64,000 bases of DNA, taken from contig NZ_MRDE01000006.1 of the NCBI RefSeq assembly GCF_001968835.1, positions 55,428-119,427 of the forward strand, in the 5' to 3' direction. The position numbers and the translations under genes are program-made. Position 1 is the first letter of the stretch, and each line of letters begins with the position of its first letter. The stretch is from Tersicoccus phoenicis. Its GTDB lineage: Bacteria > Actinomycetota > Actinomycetes > Actinomycetales > Micrococcaceae. Shown here one piece after another: positions 39,823 through 48,235 of the stretch. The notes below the pieces were generated by a model that was not told the origin of the DNA, did not search any database, and was given only the letters and a program-made list of their open reading frames with translations.

Positions 39823-41625
39823 CTAAGCGACCCCGCCGGTCGTAGCCGTCCGGTCGGCGACGACCCGCTCGACGGCGTCGAGCAGGGTTCGCTCGACGGC
39901 GGGCGCACCGGCGACCTCATCGGACCGCGTCACCTCGGTGGGCACGAGGACGCTGGCAGCACCGGCACGCTGCGCCGCCTCCACGTCGGCGCAGATGTCC
40001 CCGATGACGACGCACACCGCGGGGTCCACGCCGAGCGCGGCCGCCGCGGCCCGGACCAGCCCCGGCCGGGGCTTGCGGCACGCGCAGTCGTCGTCCGGCC
40101 CGTGCGGGCACACCGCAACGGTGTCGAAGGAGCCGACGAGCTCGGCGAGCCGGGTGTTGACGGCCTCCACCTGGCGGGCGGTCACCAGTCCGCGGGCGAT
40201 GCCGGACTGGTTGCTGACCAGCCCGACCTTCAGCCCGGCCGCCCGGGCGCGTCCCACGGCCTCGGCCGCGCCGGGCATCAGCGTGACGCGTTCCGGGTCG
40301 CCGTTGTAGGGCACGTCGACCACGAGGGTGCCGTCGCGGTCGAACAGCACGGCCTCCACCCGCGACGGCCAGGCACCGGTGCGGCGGTGCCGGAGGACGC
40401 CGCGCACGCGGTGGACGACGGCGGCCACGGGGATGGTGGCACTGGTCGCGGCCATCCGGCCCAGCTCCTCGCGGTGGCCCGGCTCCCCGGGCCGCGGGCC
40501 GGGGGCCATCCGCAGCCGCAGGAAGCGAGCGGTCAGCCCGAGCCAGGCCAGCGCCCCGGCCCCCGTGGTGACCAGGCCGGCCCGGAGCACGCGGGCGCGT
40601 GCAGCGGTGGTGGCGTCGACGGCGGCCTTCGCCGGGGTCCACCCGGCGGCGGTGGCGTCGACGGAACGGACGCGCGACGTCGTCGGCACACGGGCGGCCG
40701 ACCGGGCGAACAGACCCCCGGCGAGACCGTCGAGCGCGACGGCGGCACCGAGCAAGCCGGTCGCCGCGGCGGCGACCGTCGCGACGTGCCAGCGGAACCC
40801 ACCGGCGGGTGCCTGGGCGCGGTCGCGCCAGTGCCGGCCGTGCAGCCGCCGCATCAGGGCGTCGTCGGCGTTGCCGGCCTGCACCCGGTGGCTGACCCAG
40901 GCGTCAGCGGGACGGACCGGGTGGACGATGGTGCGCTCACCCCGGCGCAGCGCCCACCCGGCGTCGCGGACCCGCAGGGCGAGATCGGCGTCCTCCCGGA
41001 AGGCGCGCGGGAACCGCTCGTCGAAGCCGCCGACCTGCTTCAGCGCCGCAACCCGGTAGGCCATGTCCGCGGTCGCCCAGTCCGCGCCCATCAGCGCGGC
41101 CGTGTTGCGCTCCCAGTCGGTGGGCCGCCGATCTCCCGGCAGCGGCACGTGGATCCGGCCCTGCGTGGCAGCGTCGCCCGGTCCGCAGGCGGCGAGGTCG
41201 GCGACGAGGCCCTCCGCCCAGCCGTCGGGCATTTCGACGTCGTCGTCGAGGAAGGCGATCCAGTCGACCCCGGTCCGGGCGGCGACTCGCCACCCCCGGT
41301 TCCGGGCCGCTGCCGGGCCCCGACCGTGGCCGCGCACCACCGTCAAGCCCTCGTGCGCCGCGCCGATGCCCCGCCGGCTCCCCGGATCGTGCCGGACACC
41401 CGGGACCGCGTCACCGATGGTCTCCCTCGGCGCGAACACGGGCGTCAGCTCCGGGCCGTCCCCGGCCCGGTCGTCGACGACCACGACGGCGCCCGGTGCC
41501 GGCCCGGTCTGCGCGGCGAGCGTGTCCAGCAGGCGCTGCAGGCTCGGTCGGCCCACCGAGGGCACGACGACGGCGTACCGCAGAGCCGGGAGCGGGCCGG
41601 CCGCCGGCGACGTTCCGGCCTTCAT
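39823..41625 (-). CDS. Fusion: GT2 glycosyltransferase + GmhB-like heptose-bisphosphate phosphatase
   Basis: A 600-residue fusion. Residues about 15-270 form a GT2 domain (YAVVVPSVGRPSLQRLLDTL, VVVVDDRAGDG, GRGPAAARNRGWRVAARTGV, WIAFLDDDVEMPDGW, FPRAFREDADLALRVRDAGW). A helical middle with two weakly hydrophobic stretches follows (about 290-400). The last 190 residues are a HAD-IIIA phosphatase of GmhB type: VEAVLFDRDGTLVVDVPYNG (DxDGT), LVSNQSGIARGL, the zinc loop CPHGPDDDCACRKPRPG, and VVIGDICADVEAAQRAGA. GmhB removes the C7 phosphate in ADP-heptose synthesis. ATG 41625 overlaps the carbamoyltransferase stop (ATGA). Confidence 0.88.
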   Translation of the reverse strand: MKAGTSPAAGPLPALRYAVVVPSVGRPSLQRLLDTLAAQTGPAPGAVVVVDDRAGDGPELTPVFAPRETIGDAVPGVRHDPGSRRGIGAAHEGLTVVRGHGRGPAAARNRGWRVAARTGVDWIAFLDDDVEMPDGWAEGLVADLAACGPGDAATQGRIHVPLPGDRRPTDWERNTAALMGADWATADMAYRVAALKQVGGFDERFPRAFREDADLALRVRDAGWALRRGERTIVHPVRPADAWVSHRVQAGNADDALMRRLHGRHWRDRAQAPAGGFRWHVATVAAAATGLLGAAVALDGLAGGLFARSAARVPTTSRVRSVDATAAGWTPAKAAVDATTAARARVLRAGLVTTGAGALAWLGLTARFLRLRMAPGPRPGEPGHREELGRMAATSATIPVAAVVHRVRGVLRHRRTGAWPSRVEAVLFDRDGTLVVDVPYNGDPERVTLMPGAAEAVGRARAAGLKVGLVSNQSGIARGLVTARQVEAVNTRLAELVGSFDTVAVCPHGPDDDCACRKPRPGLVRAAAAALGVDPAVCVVIGDICADVEAAQRAGAASVLVPTEVTRSDEVAGAPAVERTLLDAVERVVADRTATTGGVA

Positions 41626-43259
41626 CGGGCCGCTCCGAACAGGTCGGCGCGGCGGACCAGGTGCGGTCCGAGCACGAGGGCGGCCACCGGGGCGGAACCG
41701 AACAGTTCGAGCGCGTCCCGGGGGTCGTCGACCATGGGCCGGCCGGCGGTGTTCAGGGACGTGTTGACGACGACGGGGACGCCGGTGCGCTGGTCGAAGG
41801 CGCGCAGCAGCGCGGCGATGCCGGCGTTGTCCTCGTCGCTGACGGTCTGGATGCGGGCGGTGCCGTCCACGTGGGTGACGGTGGGGATCTTCGGTCGCCA
41901 CGCCTCGGCGACGTCGTGCACGAACAGCATGTAGGGGCTCGGCAGGGGTCCGCCGCTGAAGATCTCGCTCGCCCGGTCGGCCAGCACCATCGGTGCCACC
42001 GGGCGGAACTGCTCCCGACCCTTGACGTCGTTGATGTGCTCCAGGTTCTCGGCGTGCATCGGGTTGGCGATCAAGGAACGCCGCCCGAGCGCGCGAGGCC
42101 CGAACTCGCTGCGCCCGTCGAACCAGGCGACGACCCCGTTGCCCGCGAGCACATCCGCTACCTCACCGGCCAGGTCGTCCGGTGTCGTGAACGGCACCTG
42201 GGCGGTGGTCAGCCAGCTCGCCAGCTCGTCGTCGGTCCAGCTCCGGCCGAGCGCCACCGTCGGGACGGGCGTGATCGTTTCTCCGCCCCCGGCCGCCAGG
42301 TGCAGCGCGGCGCCGAGCGCGGTGCCGGAGTCCCCGGCCGCGGGCTGGACCCACACGTCGTCGAACGGTGACTCCCGCCAGATCCGCGAGTTCGCCACAC
42401 AGTTCAACGCGGTACCGCCGGCCATGGTCAGGTGGCGATCGCCCGTCTGCCCGTGCAGCCAGGTGGCCAGGTCCACGAGAACCTCCTCGACGACGGCCTG
42501 CACGGAGGCCGCCAGGTCGGCGTGGTCGCCGCCCCAGGTGCCGTCGTCGACGCGGGCCGGCGCGAACCGGGTCCAGTCCGGTGCCTGGGCGCGGAAGCCG
42601 CCGTCGCCGGTGGCGTGCACGATCTCCCGCAGCTCGTCCAGGAATCGCGGTCGTCCGTAGGACGCCAGCGCCATCACCTTGAACTCGTCGCTGGACCGCT
42701 CGAAGCCGAGGTGCCCGGTCAGCGACTCGTAGAGCAGGCCGAGGGAGTCCGGCAGCTCCTGCCGGTACCGGATGTCGAGCTTGCCGTCCTCGTACCGGCC
42801 GGCCAGGTGCGAGTGCGCCTCCCCGCGACCGTCGACGACGAGCACACTGCCCGTGGGGTACGGGCCGGCCAGGCCGGCGGACGCGGCGTGGGCGACGTGG
42901 TGCTGGACGAAGTGGACCGTGCCCGGGTCCAGACCGGGCAGCGCCTCGGCGAGGAAGCCGGGGGCACGCCGGGCGTAGTCGAGCCGGATCGGGTCGTAGG
43001 GATCATCGGGCATGTGCGCGGCGATCGACGGGTCGAACGAGTAGCCGACCGCGTCCAGGTCCTTCGGGCGCAGACCGGCTTCGGCCAGCACCCACCGCAT
43101 GGATTGTTCGGGCAGCTCCCAGGCCGAGAACGGGACCGGCCGTTTGCCGTGTTTGCGGCGCGAGAACCGCTCCTCCTCGGCAGCGGCGACCACCCGCCCG
43201 TCGACGACCAGTGCGGCCGCCGGGTCGTGGAAGATCGCGTTGACGCCGAGCACCTTCAT
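41622..43259 (-). CDS. NodU/CmcH-family carbamoyltransferase
   Basis: A 545-residue O-carbamoyltransferase. The N-terminal Kae1-like domain has VLGVNAIFHDPAAALVVDGR, VAAAEEERFSRRKHGKRPVP, and the metal-binding HHVAHAASAG; then VLVVDGRGEAHSHLAG, SSDEFKVMALASYGRP, MAGGTALNCVANSRI, and the C-terminal YrdC-like part WFDGRSEFGPRALGRRSLIA and VVVNTSLNTAGRPMV. The family transfers carbamoyl groups to hydroxyls of sugars and antibiotics. It is the first gene of the eight-gene glycan operon, so the exported or cell-surface sugar is probably carbamoylated. The ribosome site is weak and the preceding gap contains short inverted repeats. Confidence 0.9.
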   Translation of the reverse strand: MKVLGVNAIFHDPAAALVVDGRVVAAAEEERFSRRKHGKRPVPFSAWELPEQSMRWVLAEAGLRPKDLDAVGYSFDPSIAAHMPDDPYDPIRLDYARRAPGFLAEALPGLDPGTVHFVQHHVAHAASAGLAGPYPTGSVLVVDGRGEAHSHLAGRYEDGKLDIRYRQELPDSLGLLYESLTGHLGFERSSDEFKVMALASYGRPRFLDELREIVHATGDGGFRAQAPDWTRFAPARVDDGTWGGDHADLAASVQAVVEEVLVDLATWLHGQTGDRHLTMAGGTALNCVANSRIWRESPFDDVWVQPAAGDSGTALGAALHLAAGGGETITPVPTVALGRSWTDDELASWLTTAQVPFTTPDDLAGEVADVLAGNGVVAWFDGRSEFGPRALGRRSLIANPMHAENLEHINDVKGREQFRPVAPMVLADRASEIFSGGPLPSPYMLFVHDVAEAWRPKIPTVTHVDGTARIQTVSDEDNAGIAALLRAFDQRTGVPVVVNTSLNTAGRPMVDDPRDALELFGSAPVAALVLGPHLVRRADLFGAAR

Positions 43260-43311
43260 ATTTCGCAGTGTACTGACGATCGGCCTGCTGCATAACCGCT
43301 TCCCGAAGCGT

Positions 43312-43327
43312 TTGTCCGATTGGACAA
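43312..43327. promoter_or_regulatory. Inverted repeat in the operon promoter region
   Basis: TTGTCC (43312-43317) and GGACAA (43322-43327) flank a 4-base centre, about 53 bp before the carbamoyltransferase ATG. A TTATGC-like -10 element lies downstream on the minus strand (near 43290-43295). Candidate operator or promoter of the glycan operon. Confidence 0.35.
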
Positions 43328-43401
43328 GTGCTCGCCGGCCTGCGCAGCGCAGCGATGGCGTTCCCGTGCGCATTCGGTCACGACGCGCGGAAGCGCTCTC
43401 G

Positions 43402-43466
43402 GCGTTGACTATCGAATTTCGGGGCTCGATCGACCTCCGGAAGCCCAGAAATTCGATAGTCGACGC
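43402..43466 (-). terminator. Long palindrome after the pyruvyl transferase gene
   Basis: GCGTTGACTATCGAATTTC (43402-43420) pairs with 43448-43466 over 19 bp with one mismatch, and the 27-base interior has an additional GGGCT/AGCCC arm. It lies 10 bp past the stop of the leftward pyruvyl transferase gene. It is probably a terminator separating that gene from the glycan operon, although its A/T-richness and length also suit an IS-end remnant. Confidence 0.55.
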
Positions 43467-43475
43467 GGAAGTGGG

Positions 43476-44372
43476 TCAGCGCAGGGCAGCGAGCAGCCGA
43501 TCCAGCTGGTCCTGGCCGCTCGGCGGCCAGTCGCGCCGCTCGGCCGCGGCGTCCCGGCCCGCCGAGGAGAGGCACCACGTCAGCCGGGACTGCAGCGTCC
43601 CGGGGCTGACGTCGTCGGCATCGATCAGGGCGGCCCAGTCCCAGGCCCGGGCCTGCGCGGTGACCTTGCCGCCCCCGGCCACGGGGTCGACGGCGAGCAC
43701 GGGCACCCCCTGCCGCAGGGCGAGTGCCAGCCCGTGCATCCGCATCGTCACGACGACGTCGACCCGAGCCATCACGGCGTCGACCTGCGCCGCGGTGGAC
43801 GGCATCCGCCAGTCCCGCGGGTCGAGCCGGGTGTCCAGCGGCAGCACCGCCGCATCGAGACGGTTCAGCCAATCCGTCAGGGCGCCGGTGACGGCGTCGT
43901 GGCGCCTGCTGGCCCCGTACTCGCCCTGCTCGCCCGTCAGGTAGACGCCGAGTACCGGGGTGCGCTCCGGGCCGGCGCCAGCCGCCTGGATGCGCGCGGA
44001 GAGGTCCCGGTGGGGCGTCGCCCCGGGCTCGTCGCGGGCGATGACGGTGTGGAAGCCGGCGGTGACGGGGTCGTCGTGATCGAGGACGCTGACGCCGACG
44101 GCGATGCGGGTGGCGTGGGCGTATGCCTCGTGCAGGTCCGCGATCGGGGCGCCGGTGGCGGGCCCGCAGCAGAACACCAGGTGGGAGTAGGCGTGCGGGT
44201 CGGCGTCGACCAGCGCCAGGCCGCCCGCCGGCCGCATCACGGCACTCCAGGCCACGTCGTGGGCGATGCCGGCGGCCGTCAGGGTGTCGGTGACCGCGCG
44301 CATCGCCAGCACGTCCCCGGCGGTCGCCTCACCGTGTTCCACGCTGGACCAGCCCACCACGAGTGCCCGCAT
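43476..44372 (-). CDS. Polysaccharide pyruvyl transferase family protein
   Basis: A 298-residue protein of the PS_pyruv_trans family. It starts MRALVVGWSSVEHGEATAGD (family GxN/GD-type opening), has HLVFCCGPATGAPIADL, a middle LGVYLTGEQGEYGAS, and the conserved C-terminal VVTMRMHGLALALRQGVPVL followed by AVDPVAGGGKV. These enzymes add pyruvate ketals to surface sugars from phosphoenolpyruvate, though some members are polysaccharide assembly factors. ATG 44372 is close to the next gene's hairpin region. It is upstream of, but separated by a palindrome from, the heptose operon. Confidence 0.8.
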   Translation of the reverse strand: MRALVVGWSSVEHGEATAGDVLAMRAVTDTLTAAGIAHDVAWSAVMRPAGGLALVDADPHAYSHLVFCCGPATGAPIADLHEAYAHATRIAVGVSVLDHDDPVTAGFHTVIARDEPGATPHRDLSARIQAAGAGPERTPVLGVYLTGEQGEYGASRRHDAVTGALTDWLNRLDAAVLPLDTRLDPRDWRMPSTAAQVDAVMARVDVVVTMRMHGLALALRQGVPVLAVDPVAGGGKVTAQARAWDWAALIDADDVSPGTLQSRLTWCLSSAGRDAAAERRDWPPSGQDQLDRLLAALR

Positions 44373-44430
44373 CCGATGAGCGTATCGATCCGCGCGGTAC
44401 CGCGGAGTCCCGGGTGGCCGACCTCACGCC

Positions 44431-44451
44431 GGACGGGAGCGGGACCCGTCC
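44431..44451 (-). terminator. Hairpin after paaG
   Basis: GGACGGG (44431-44437) and CCCGTCC (44445-44451) with a 7-base loop lie just beyond the stop of the leftward paaG gene, which ends at 44459. A modest GC-type terminator for the paa operon. Confidence 0.5.
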
Positions 44452-44458
44452 CTCGCGC

Positions 44459-45226
44459 TCAGCCCCGGAAGACCGGCCGGCGCTTCTGCTGGAAGGCGGC
44501 AAAGCCCTCGGCGTAGTCAGCGGTGCCGCAGAGGTCACCCTGAACCCGATTCTCGGCGGTGATGGAGTCCCACAGGCCCAGCCGCTCGTCGCGGATCTGC
44601 GCAACCAGTGACTTGGACGCCCGGAACGCGCCGGTGGCCCCGGTCGCCACCTTCGCCACGGTCGCCCGCGTCGTCGGGAGCAGGTCGCCCGCGGGCAGGG
44701 CGCGACTGAACAGGCCGGAGGCGACCGCGTCGGCGCCGCTGATCAGCTCGGCCGTGTAGATCAGATCCAGTGTCCGGTGCGCACCGAGCCGCTCGGTGAA
44801 CAGCCAGTGACCGCCGGAGTCCAGGGTGGCCCCGAGGTTGGCGAACGGGGAGCCGATCTTCGCCGTCTCCGCCACGTAGACGACATCCGTGGCGACCAGC
44901 AGGCCGAGCCCGACGCCGAGCGCCGCCCCCTGCACGGCCGCGAACGTCGGGGCGGGGAAGGCGCTCATCTCCCGCAGCACCGGCGTGACGACGTCGGCGA
45001 GGTAGCCGTGCGCGTCGTCGCTGGCCGGATCGACACCGGAGATGTCCCGGCCCGCGCAGAAGCCACGCCCCTCCCCGCGCAGCAGCAGCGCCCGCACGTT
45101 CGCGGCGGCCGCGTCGGCGTAGGCCTGCCGGAGCTCCTCGAGCGCCGCCGCGTCGAGGGCGTTCATCTTCTGCGGTGCATTCAGCACCACCTCGGCGACG
45201 TCGTTCTCGATGCTCAGCTCGATCAC
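44459..45226 (-). CDS. paaG: Enoyl-CoA hydratase/isomerase, probably PaaG
   Basis: A 255-residue crotonase-fold protein. It has NAPQKMNALDAAALEELRQA, the oxyanion region RGEGRGFCAGRDIS, VQGAALGVGLGLLVATDVVY and the active-site stretch FANLGATLDSGGHWLFTERL, where the Asp matches the PaaG acid. PaaG isomerises epoxyphenylacetyl-CoA to oxepin-CoA in phenylacetate breakdown; a role as a general hydratase in the same route is possible. GTG 45226 has AGGAG seven bases upstream and is preferred over GTG 45232. It is last in the paaABCDE-G operon. Confidence 0.78.
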   Translation of the reverse strand: MIELSIENDVAEVVLNAPQKMNALDAAALEELRQAYADAAAANVRALLLRGEGRGFCAGRDISGVDPASDDAHGYLADVVTPVLREMSAFPAPTFAAVQGAALGVGLGLLVATDVVYVAETAKIGSPFANLGATLDSGGHWLFTERLGAHRTLDLIYTAELISGADAVASGLFSRALPAGDLLPTTRATVAKVATGATGAFRASKSLVAQIRDERLGLWDSITAENRVQGDLCGTADYAEGFAAFQQKRRPVFRG

Positions 45227-45280
45227 GGGCACACTCCTGCGGGTCGAAGGGACGGCGGCGGGATAGGGCGCCGGGGTGGG

Positions 45281-46474
45281 TCAGGCGTCGTAGTCGACGG
45301 TCACCGCGTCCGACGTCGGCCGGGACTGGCAGGTGAGGACGTAACCGCGTTCCACCTCGTCCGCCTCCAGCGCGTAGTTCTCGTCCATGTCCACGGTGCC
45401 GGAGACCACTTTCGCCCGGCACGTGCCGCAGACCCCGCCCGCACAGGCGAACGGCACGTCGCCGCGCACCCGCAGCGCCGCGTTGAGGATGGTCTCCCGG
45501 GCCGAACGCGGACTCGTGACCGACCCGTGCAGCCCGTCGAGGTTGAACTCGATCTCGTAGTTCTCCCCCTCGGGATCCTCGACCACCGGCCGCCCCGCGT
45601 TGCCCTCCGGCCCGCTCTCCGGGCGTCCCGTGGTGAACAGCTCGAACCGGACCTTCGAGGCGGGTACGCCACGCTCGGCGAGGGTGTCGCGGGCCAGCTG
45701 GACGAGGTCGAACGGCCCGCACAGGAACCACTCGTCGACGAGCGGGGTCCGGACCACCGAGTCGACGATCGTGGTCAGCTTCTCGGCGTCGATCCGGCCC
45801 GTCAGCAGCGGCGAGATCCGCTGCTCGCGGGAGAGCACGTGATGCAGGGCCAGCCGGGACGGGTACCGATCCTTCAGGTCGGCCAGTTCTTCGAGGAACA
45901 TCACGTCCTGAGCGGCCCGGTTGGCGTACACCAGGTCGAAACTCGCCTGCGGGTTGCGCTGCAGGACCGCACGCGCGATCGCGATGACGGGCGTGATCCC
46001 GGAGCCGGCGGCGATCCCGACGTAGCTGGCCCGCCCGACCGCGGCGACCTCCGCGCCGATCGCCTCGGGATCGTTGAGTCCGGTCAGGGCGTGCTGGGAG
46101 ATGAACGCGCCCTGCGGGCTCATCACCTCGACGGTGTCCCCGACCGCGAGTTCGCTCGTCGCCCAGGTGGAGAACACCCCGCCGAGGTCCCGTTTGATGC
46201 CGACCGCGATCCGGGAACTGCCGTCCTCGAACGTGACCGGCTCCGCGCAGATGGAGTAGCTGCGGCGCACCTCGCGGCCGTCGACGTCGGCCCGCAGGGC
46301 CACGTACTGGCCGGGCACGTAGTCGTACTGGGGCGCCAGCTCGGCCGGGACCGCGAAGGTCACCTCGACGGCGTCCGCCGTCAGGGGCCGGACGGCGCTG
46401 ACGGTGAGCGGGTGGAACGACGCGCGCTTCCGGCTGTTTCCCCCGCTGGTGGCGGTGTCGGTCGTCGCGGTCAT
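45281..46474 (-). CDS. paaE: PaaE, phenylacetyl-CoA epoxidase reductase
   Basis: A 397-residue FNR-type reductase joined to a plant-type ferredoxin domain. FAD motif: YVALRADVDGREVRRSYSIC; NAD-binding: GIAAGSGITPVIAIARAVLQ; substrate region FLCGPFDLVQLARDTL. The C-terminal 2Fe-2S motif is CAGGVCGTCRAKV with the fourth Cys in VLTCQSRP. It passes electrons from NAD(P)H to the PaaABCD monooxygenase that epoxidises phenylacetyl-CoA. The start ATG 46474 is directly after the paaD stop. Confidence 0.93.
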   Translation of the reverse strand: MTATTDTATSGGNSRKRASFHPLTVSAVRPLTADAVEVTFAVPAELAPQYDYVPGQYVALRADVDGREVRRSYSICAEPVTFEDGSSRIAVGIKRDLGGVFSTWATSELAVGDTVEVMSPQGAFISQHALTGLNDPEAIGAEVAAVGRASYVGIAAGSGITPVIAIARAVLQRNPQASFDLVYANRAAQDVMFLEELADLKDRYPSRLALHHVLSREQRISPLLTGRIDAEKLTTIVDSVVRTPLVDEWFLCGPFDLVQLARDTLAERGVPASKVRFELFTTGRPESGPEGNAGRPVVEDPEGENYEIEFNLDGLHGSVTSPRSARETILNAALRVRGDVPFACAGGVCGTCRAKVVSGTVDMDENYALEADEVERGYVLTCQSRPTSDAVTVDYDA

Positions 46475-47020
46475 CTACAGCACCTTGAAGTAGTCGAAGG
46501 GTTCCTGGCAGTCACCGCACACGTAGAGGGCCTTGCAGGACGTGGAACCGAAGCGGGTGATTTCCCGGGTCCGCAGGGAGGAGCAGCGGGGGCACTTCAC
46601 GCTCAGCGCGACCCGGATCGGACCGGACACCGCGGCGCTGCCGGTCGGCGGGGCGATGCCATACGCGCTCAGCCTGGCCTTGCCGGCCTCGCTCATCCAG
46701 TCCGTCGTCCAGGCGGGGCTCAGCGAGAAGTGGACCTGCACGTGCCGGTAGCCGTGGGCGGTCAGGGCCGCGACGATGTCCTCGCGGATGGCGTCCATCG
46801 CGGGGCAGCCCGAGTAGGTCGGCGTGATGGTGACCCGGGCCGTGTCGTCGCCCCCCTCCGCCCCCGGCACAAGGGCGGCGTCACGCAGGATCCCGAGGTC
46901 GGCGATGGTCAGCACGGGGATCTCAGGGTCGCACACGGTCGCGGCGATGTCCCAGACCCGGCGGTCGGCGGCCCCAGCGGGCGGCCGCCCACTGCCCGCT
47001 TCGATCGTCGCGGCGCTCAC
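46475..47020 (-). CDS. paaD: PaaD, epoxidase assembly protein
   Basis: A 181-residue MIP18/DUF59-type protein that helps assemble the phenylacetyl-CoA epoxidase iron centre. It shows VCDPEIPVLTIADLGILRDA, ITPTYSGCPAMDAIREDIVA, VHFSLSPAWTTDWMSEAGKA, and the zinc-ribbon-like C-terminus CPRCSSLRTREITRFGSTSC then CGDCQEPFDYFKVL. GTG 47020 overlaps the paaC stop (GTGA). Located between paaC and paaE as in other paa operons. Confidence 0.92.
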   Translation of the reverse strand: MSAATIEAGSGRPPAGAADRRVWDIAATVCDPEIPVLTIADLGILRDAALVPGAEGGDDTARVTITPTYSGCPAMDAIREDIVAALTAHGYRHVQVHFSLSPAWTTDWMSEAGKARLSAYGIAPPTGSAAVSGPIRVALSVKCPRCSSLRTREITRFGSTSCKALYVCGDCQEPFDYFKVL

Positions 47021-47835
47021 CAGGTCGCTCCCGGATGCTTGCGGGCCAGGGACTGCATCTCGGCCAGGATGTAGCCCAGCTGCTCGTGCGGCTCCCCGCG
47101 CCGGCCGCCGGTGCTGCTGGGCTGGACGTCGGGCGTCGTGAGGTCCGCTTCGACGAACACGGCGGCGACGTCGGCGTCGAAGCCGGCCCGCAGCTCCGAG
47201 GGGCGCACGGCGACGCCGTCCAGCTGGTCGATCAGCTCGTCGTCCTCGAAGAGTTCGTCGACGTAGGGCCAGACGACGGCGAGCCCGTGCTCGAGCCGGC
47301 ACCGGGATTCCTCGGTGCCGAGCGCCAGCCGCAGCACCCACTGCGCCGCGTGGTCGCGGTGGTAGTCGACCTCCTTGAGCGCCTTCGCCGCGATGGCGGC
47401 GAGCGTGGGATCGGTGGAGGCGGCGAGCCGCTCGTAGAGACCGTGCTGGTAGCAGGCGACGACGAGCTGCCGGGCGATCGTCTGCCCGAAGTCGCCGTTC
47501 TCCAGGGCGACGATCCAGGCGGCCCGGAACTCGTCCTCGTCGCGGAAGTAGGCGAGGTCGTCCTCGGTCTTTCCCCAGGCGGTGCCCGCGTACGTGAGGA
47601 AGGACCGGGCGTGCCCGATCTGGTCGAGCGCGATGTTGGCCAGCGCCATGTCCTCCTCCAGTTCGGGGGCGCGGGAGATCCACGCGCCGAGCCGTTGGGC
47701 GAGGATCAGCGCGTCGTCCCCGAGGCGCAGCGCGTACTGCGCGACGGGTTCGGATGCGGTGGTCCCGGAGGTGGCGATGTCCTCGGGCGTGAGGGCGTCT
47801 CCGACGGAGATCCGGGTGGCGGAGTCGTGGGACAT
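47017..47835 (-). CDS. paaC: PaaC, epoxidase structural subunit
   Basis: A 272-residue ferritin-like subunit that forms the core complex with PaaA but lacks a working di-iron site. It has YALRLGDDALILAQRLGAWI, APELEEDMALANIALDQIGH, WGKTEDDLAYFRDEDEFRAA, and KALKEVDYHRDHAAQWVLRL. ATG 47835 was chosen. A 65-bp gap separates it from paaB upstream, so a short leader lies between them. Confidence 0.92.
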   Translation of the reverse strand: MSHDSATRISVGDALTPEDIATSGTTASEPVAQYALRLGDDALILAQRLGAWISRAPELEEDMALANIALDQIGHARSFLTYAGTAWGKTEDDLAYFRDEDEFRAAWIVALENGDFGQTIARQLVVACYQHGLYERLAASTDPTLAAIAAKALKEVDYHRDHAAQWVLRLALGTEESRCRLEHGLAVVWPYVDELFEDDELIDQLDGVAVRPSELRAGFDADVAAVFVEADLTTPDVQPSSTGGRRGEPHEQLGYILAEMQSLARKHPGATW

Positions 47836-47900
47836 GCGGGTTCCTCGAGAGTCGGCGGGCAGGGCGAGGGTTCTCGACGGCGCGGCGTACGTCGCCGCCG

Positions 47901-48233
47901 TCAGAGGTGTTTCACGCCCTCGCTGCGGGTGTAGTAGGTGGCGTGTCGGTAGGCCTTGCCGGCGGCGGACTCGAAGAAGGCGCCCTTGGCGTCCGGGTCC
48001 GACGCGGTGATGGCATCGGCGGGCACGACCCACACGGAGGTTCCCTCGTTGCGGCGGGTGTAGAGGTCTCGACCGTTCCGGACCGCCATGGTCGCGTCCG
48101 GAGCGTGCAGGGAGCCGGCGTGAACGTGGGACAGGCCGCGGGAGGGCCGGACGAAGACCTCCCAGAGTGGCCATTCGCGGGTGTCCTGCAGGTCCCCGCC
48201 CGGTACCCGACCCGCGTCGTCGTGCTCCGTCAT
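47901..48233 (-). CDS. paaB: PaaB, epoxidase small subunit
   Basis: A 110-residue small subunit of the phenylacetyl-CoA epoxidase. Hallmarks are WPLWEVFVRPSRGLSHVHAG, SLHAPDATMAVRNGRDLYTR, and EGTSVWVVPADAI. Its length fits the family (about 95-110). The start ATG 48233 is two bases after the paaA stop, so translation is probably coupled. PaaB stabilises the PaaAC complex. Confidence 0.93.
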   Translation of the reverse strand: MTEHDDAGRVPGGDLQDTREWPLWEVFVRPSRGLSHVHAGSLHAPDATMAVRNGRDLYTRRNEGTSVWVVPADAITASDPDAKGAFFESAAGKAYRHATYYTRSEGVKHL

Positions 48234-48235
48234 GC

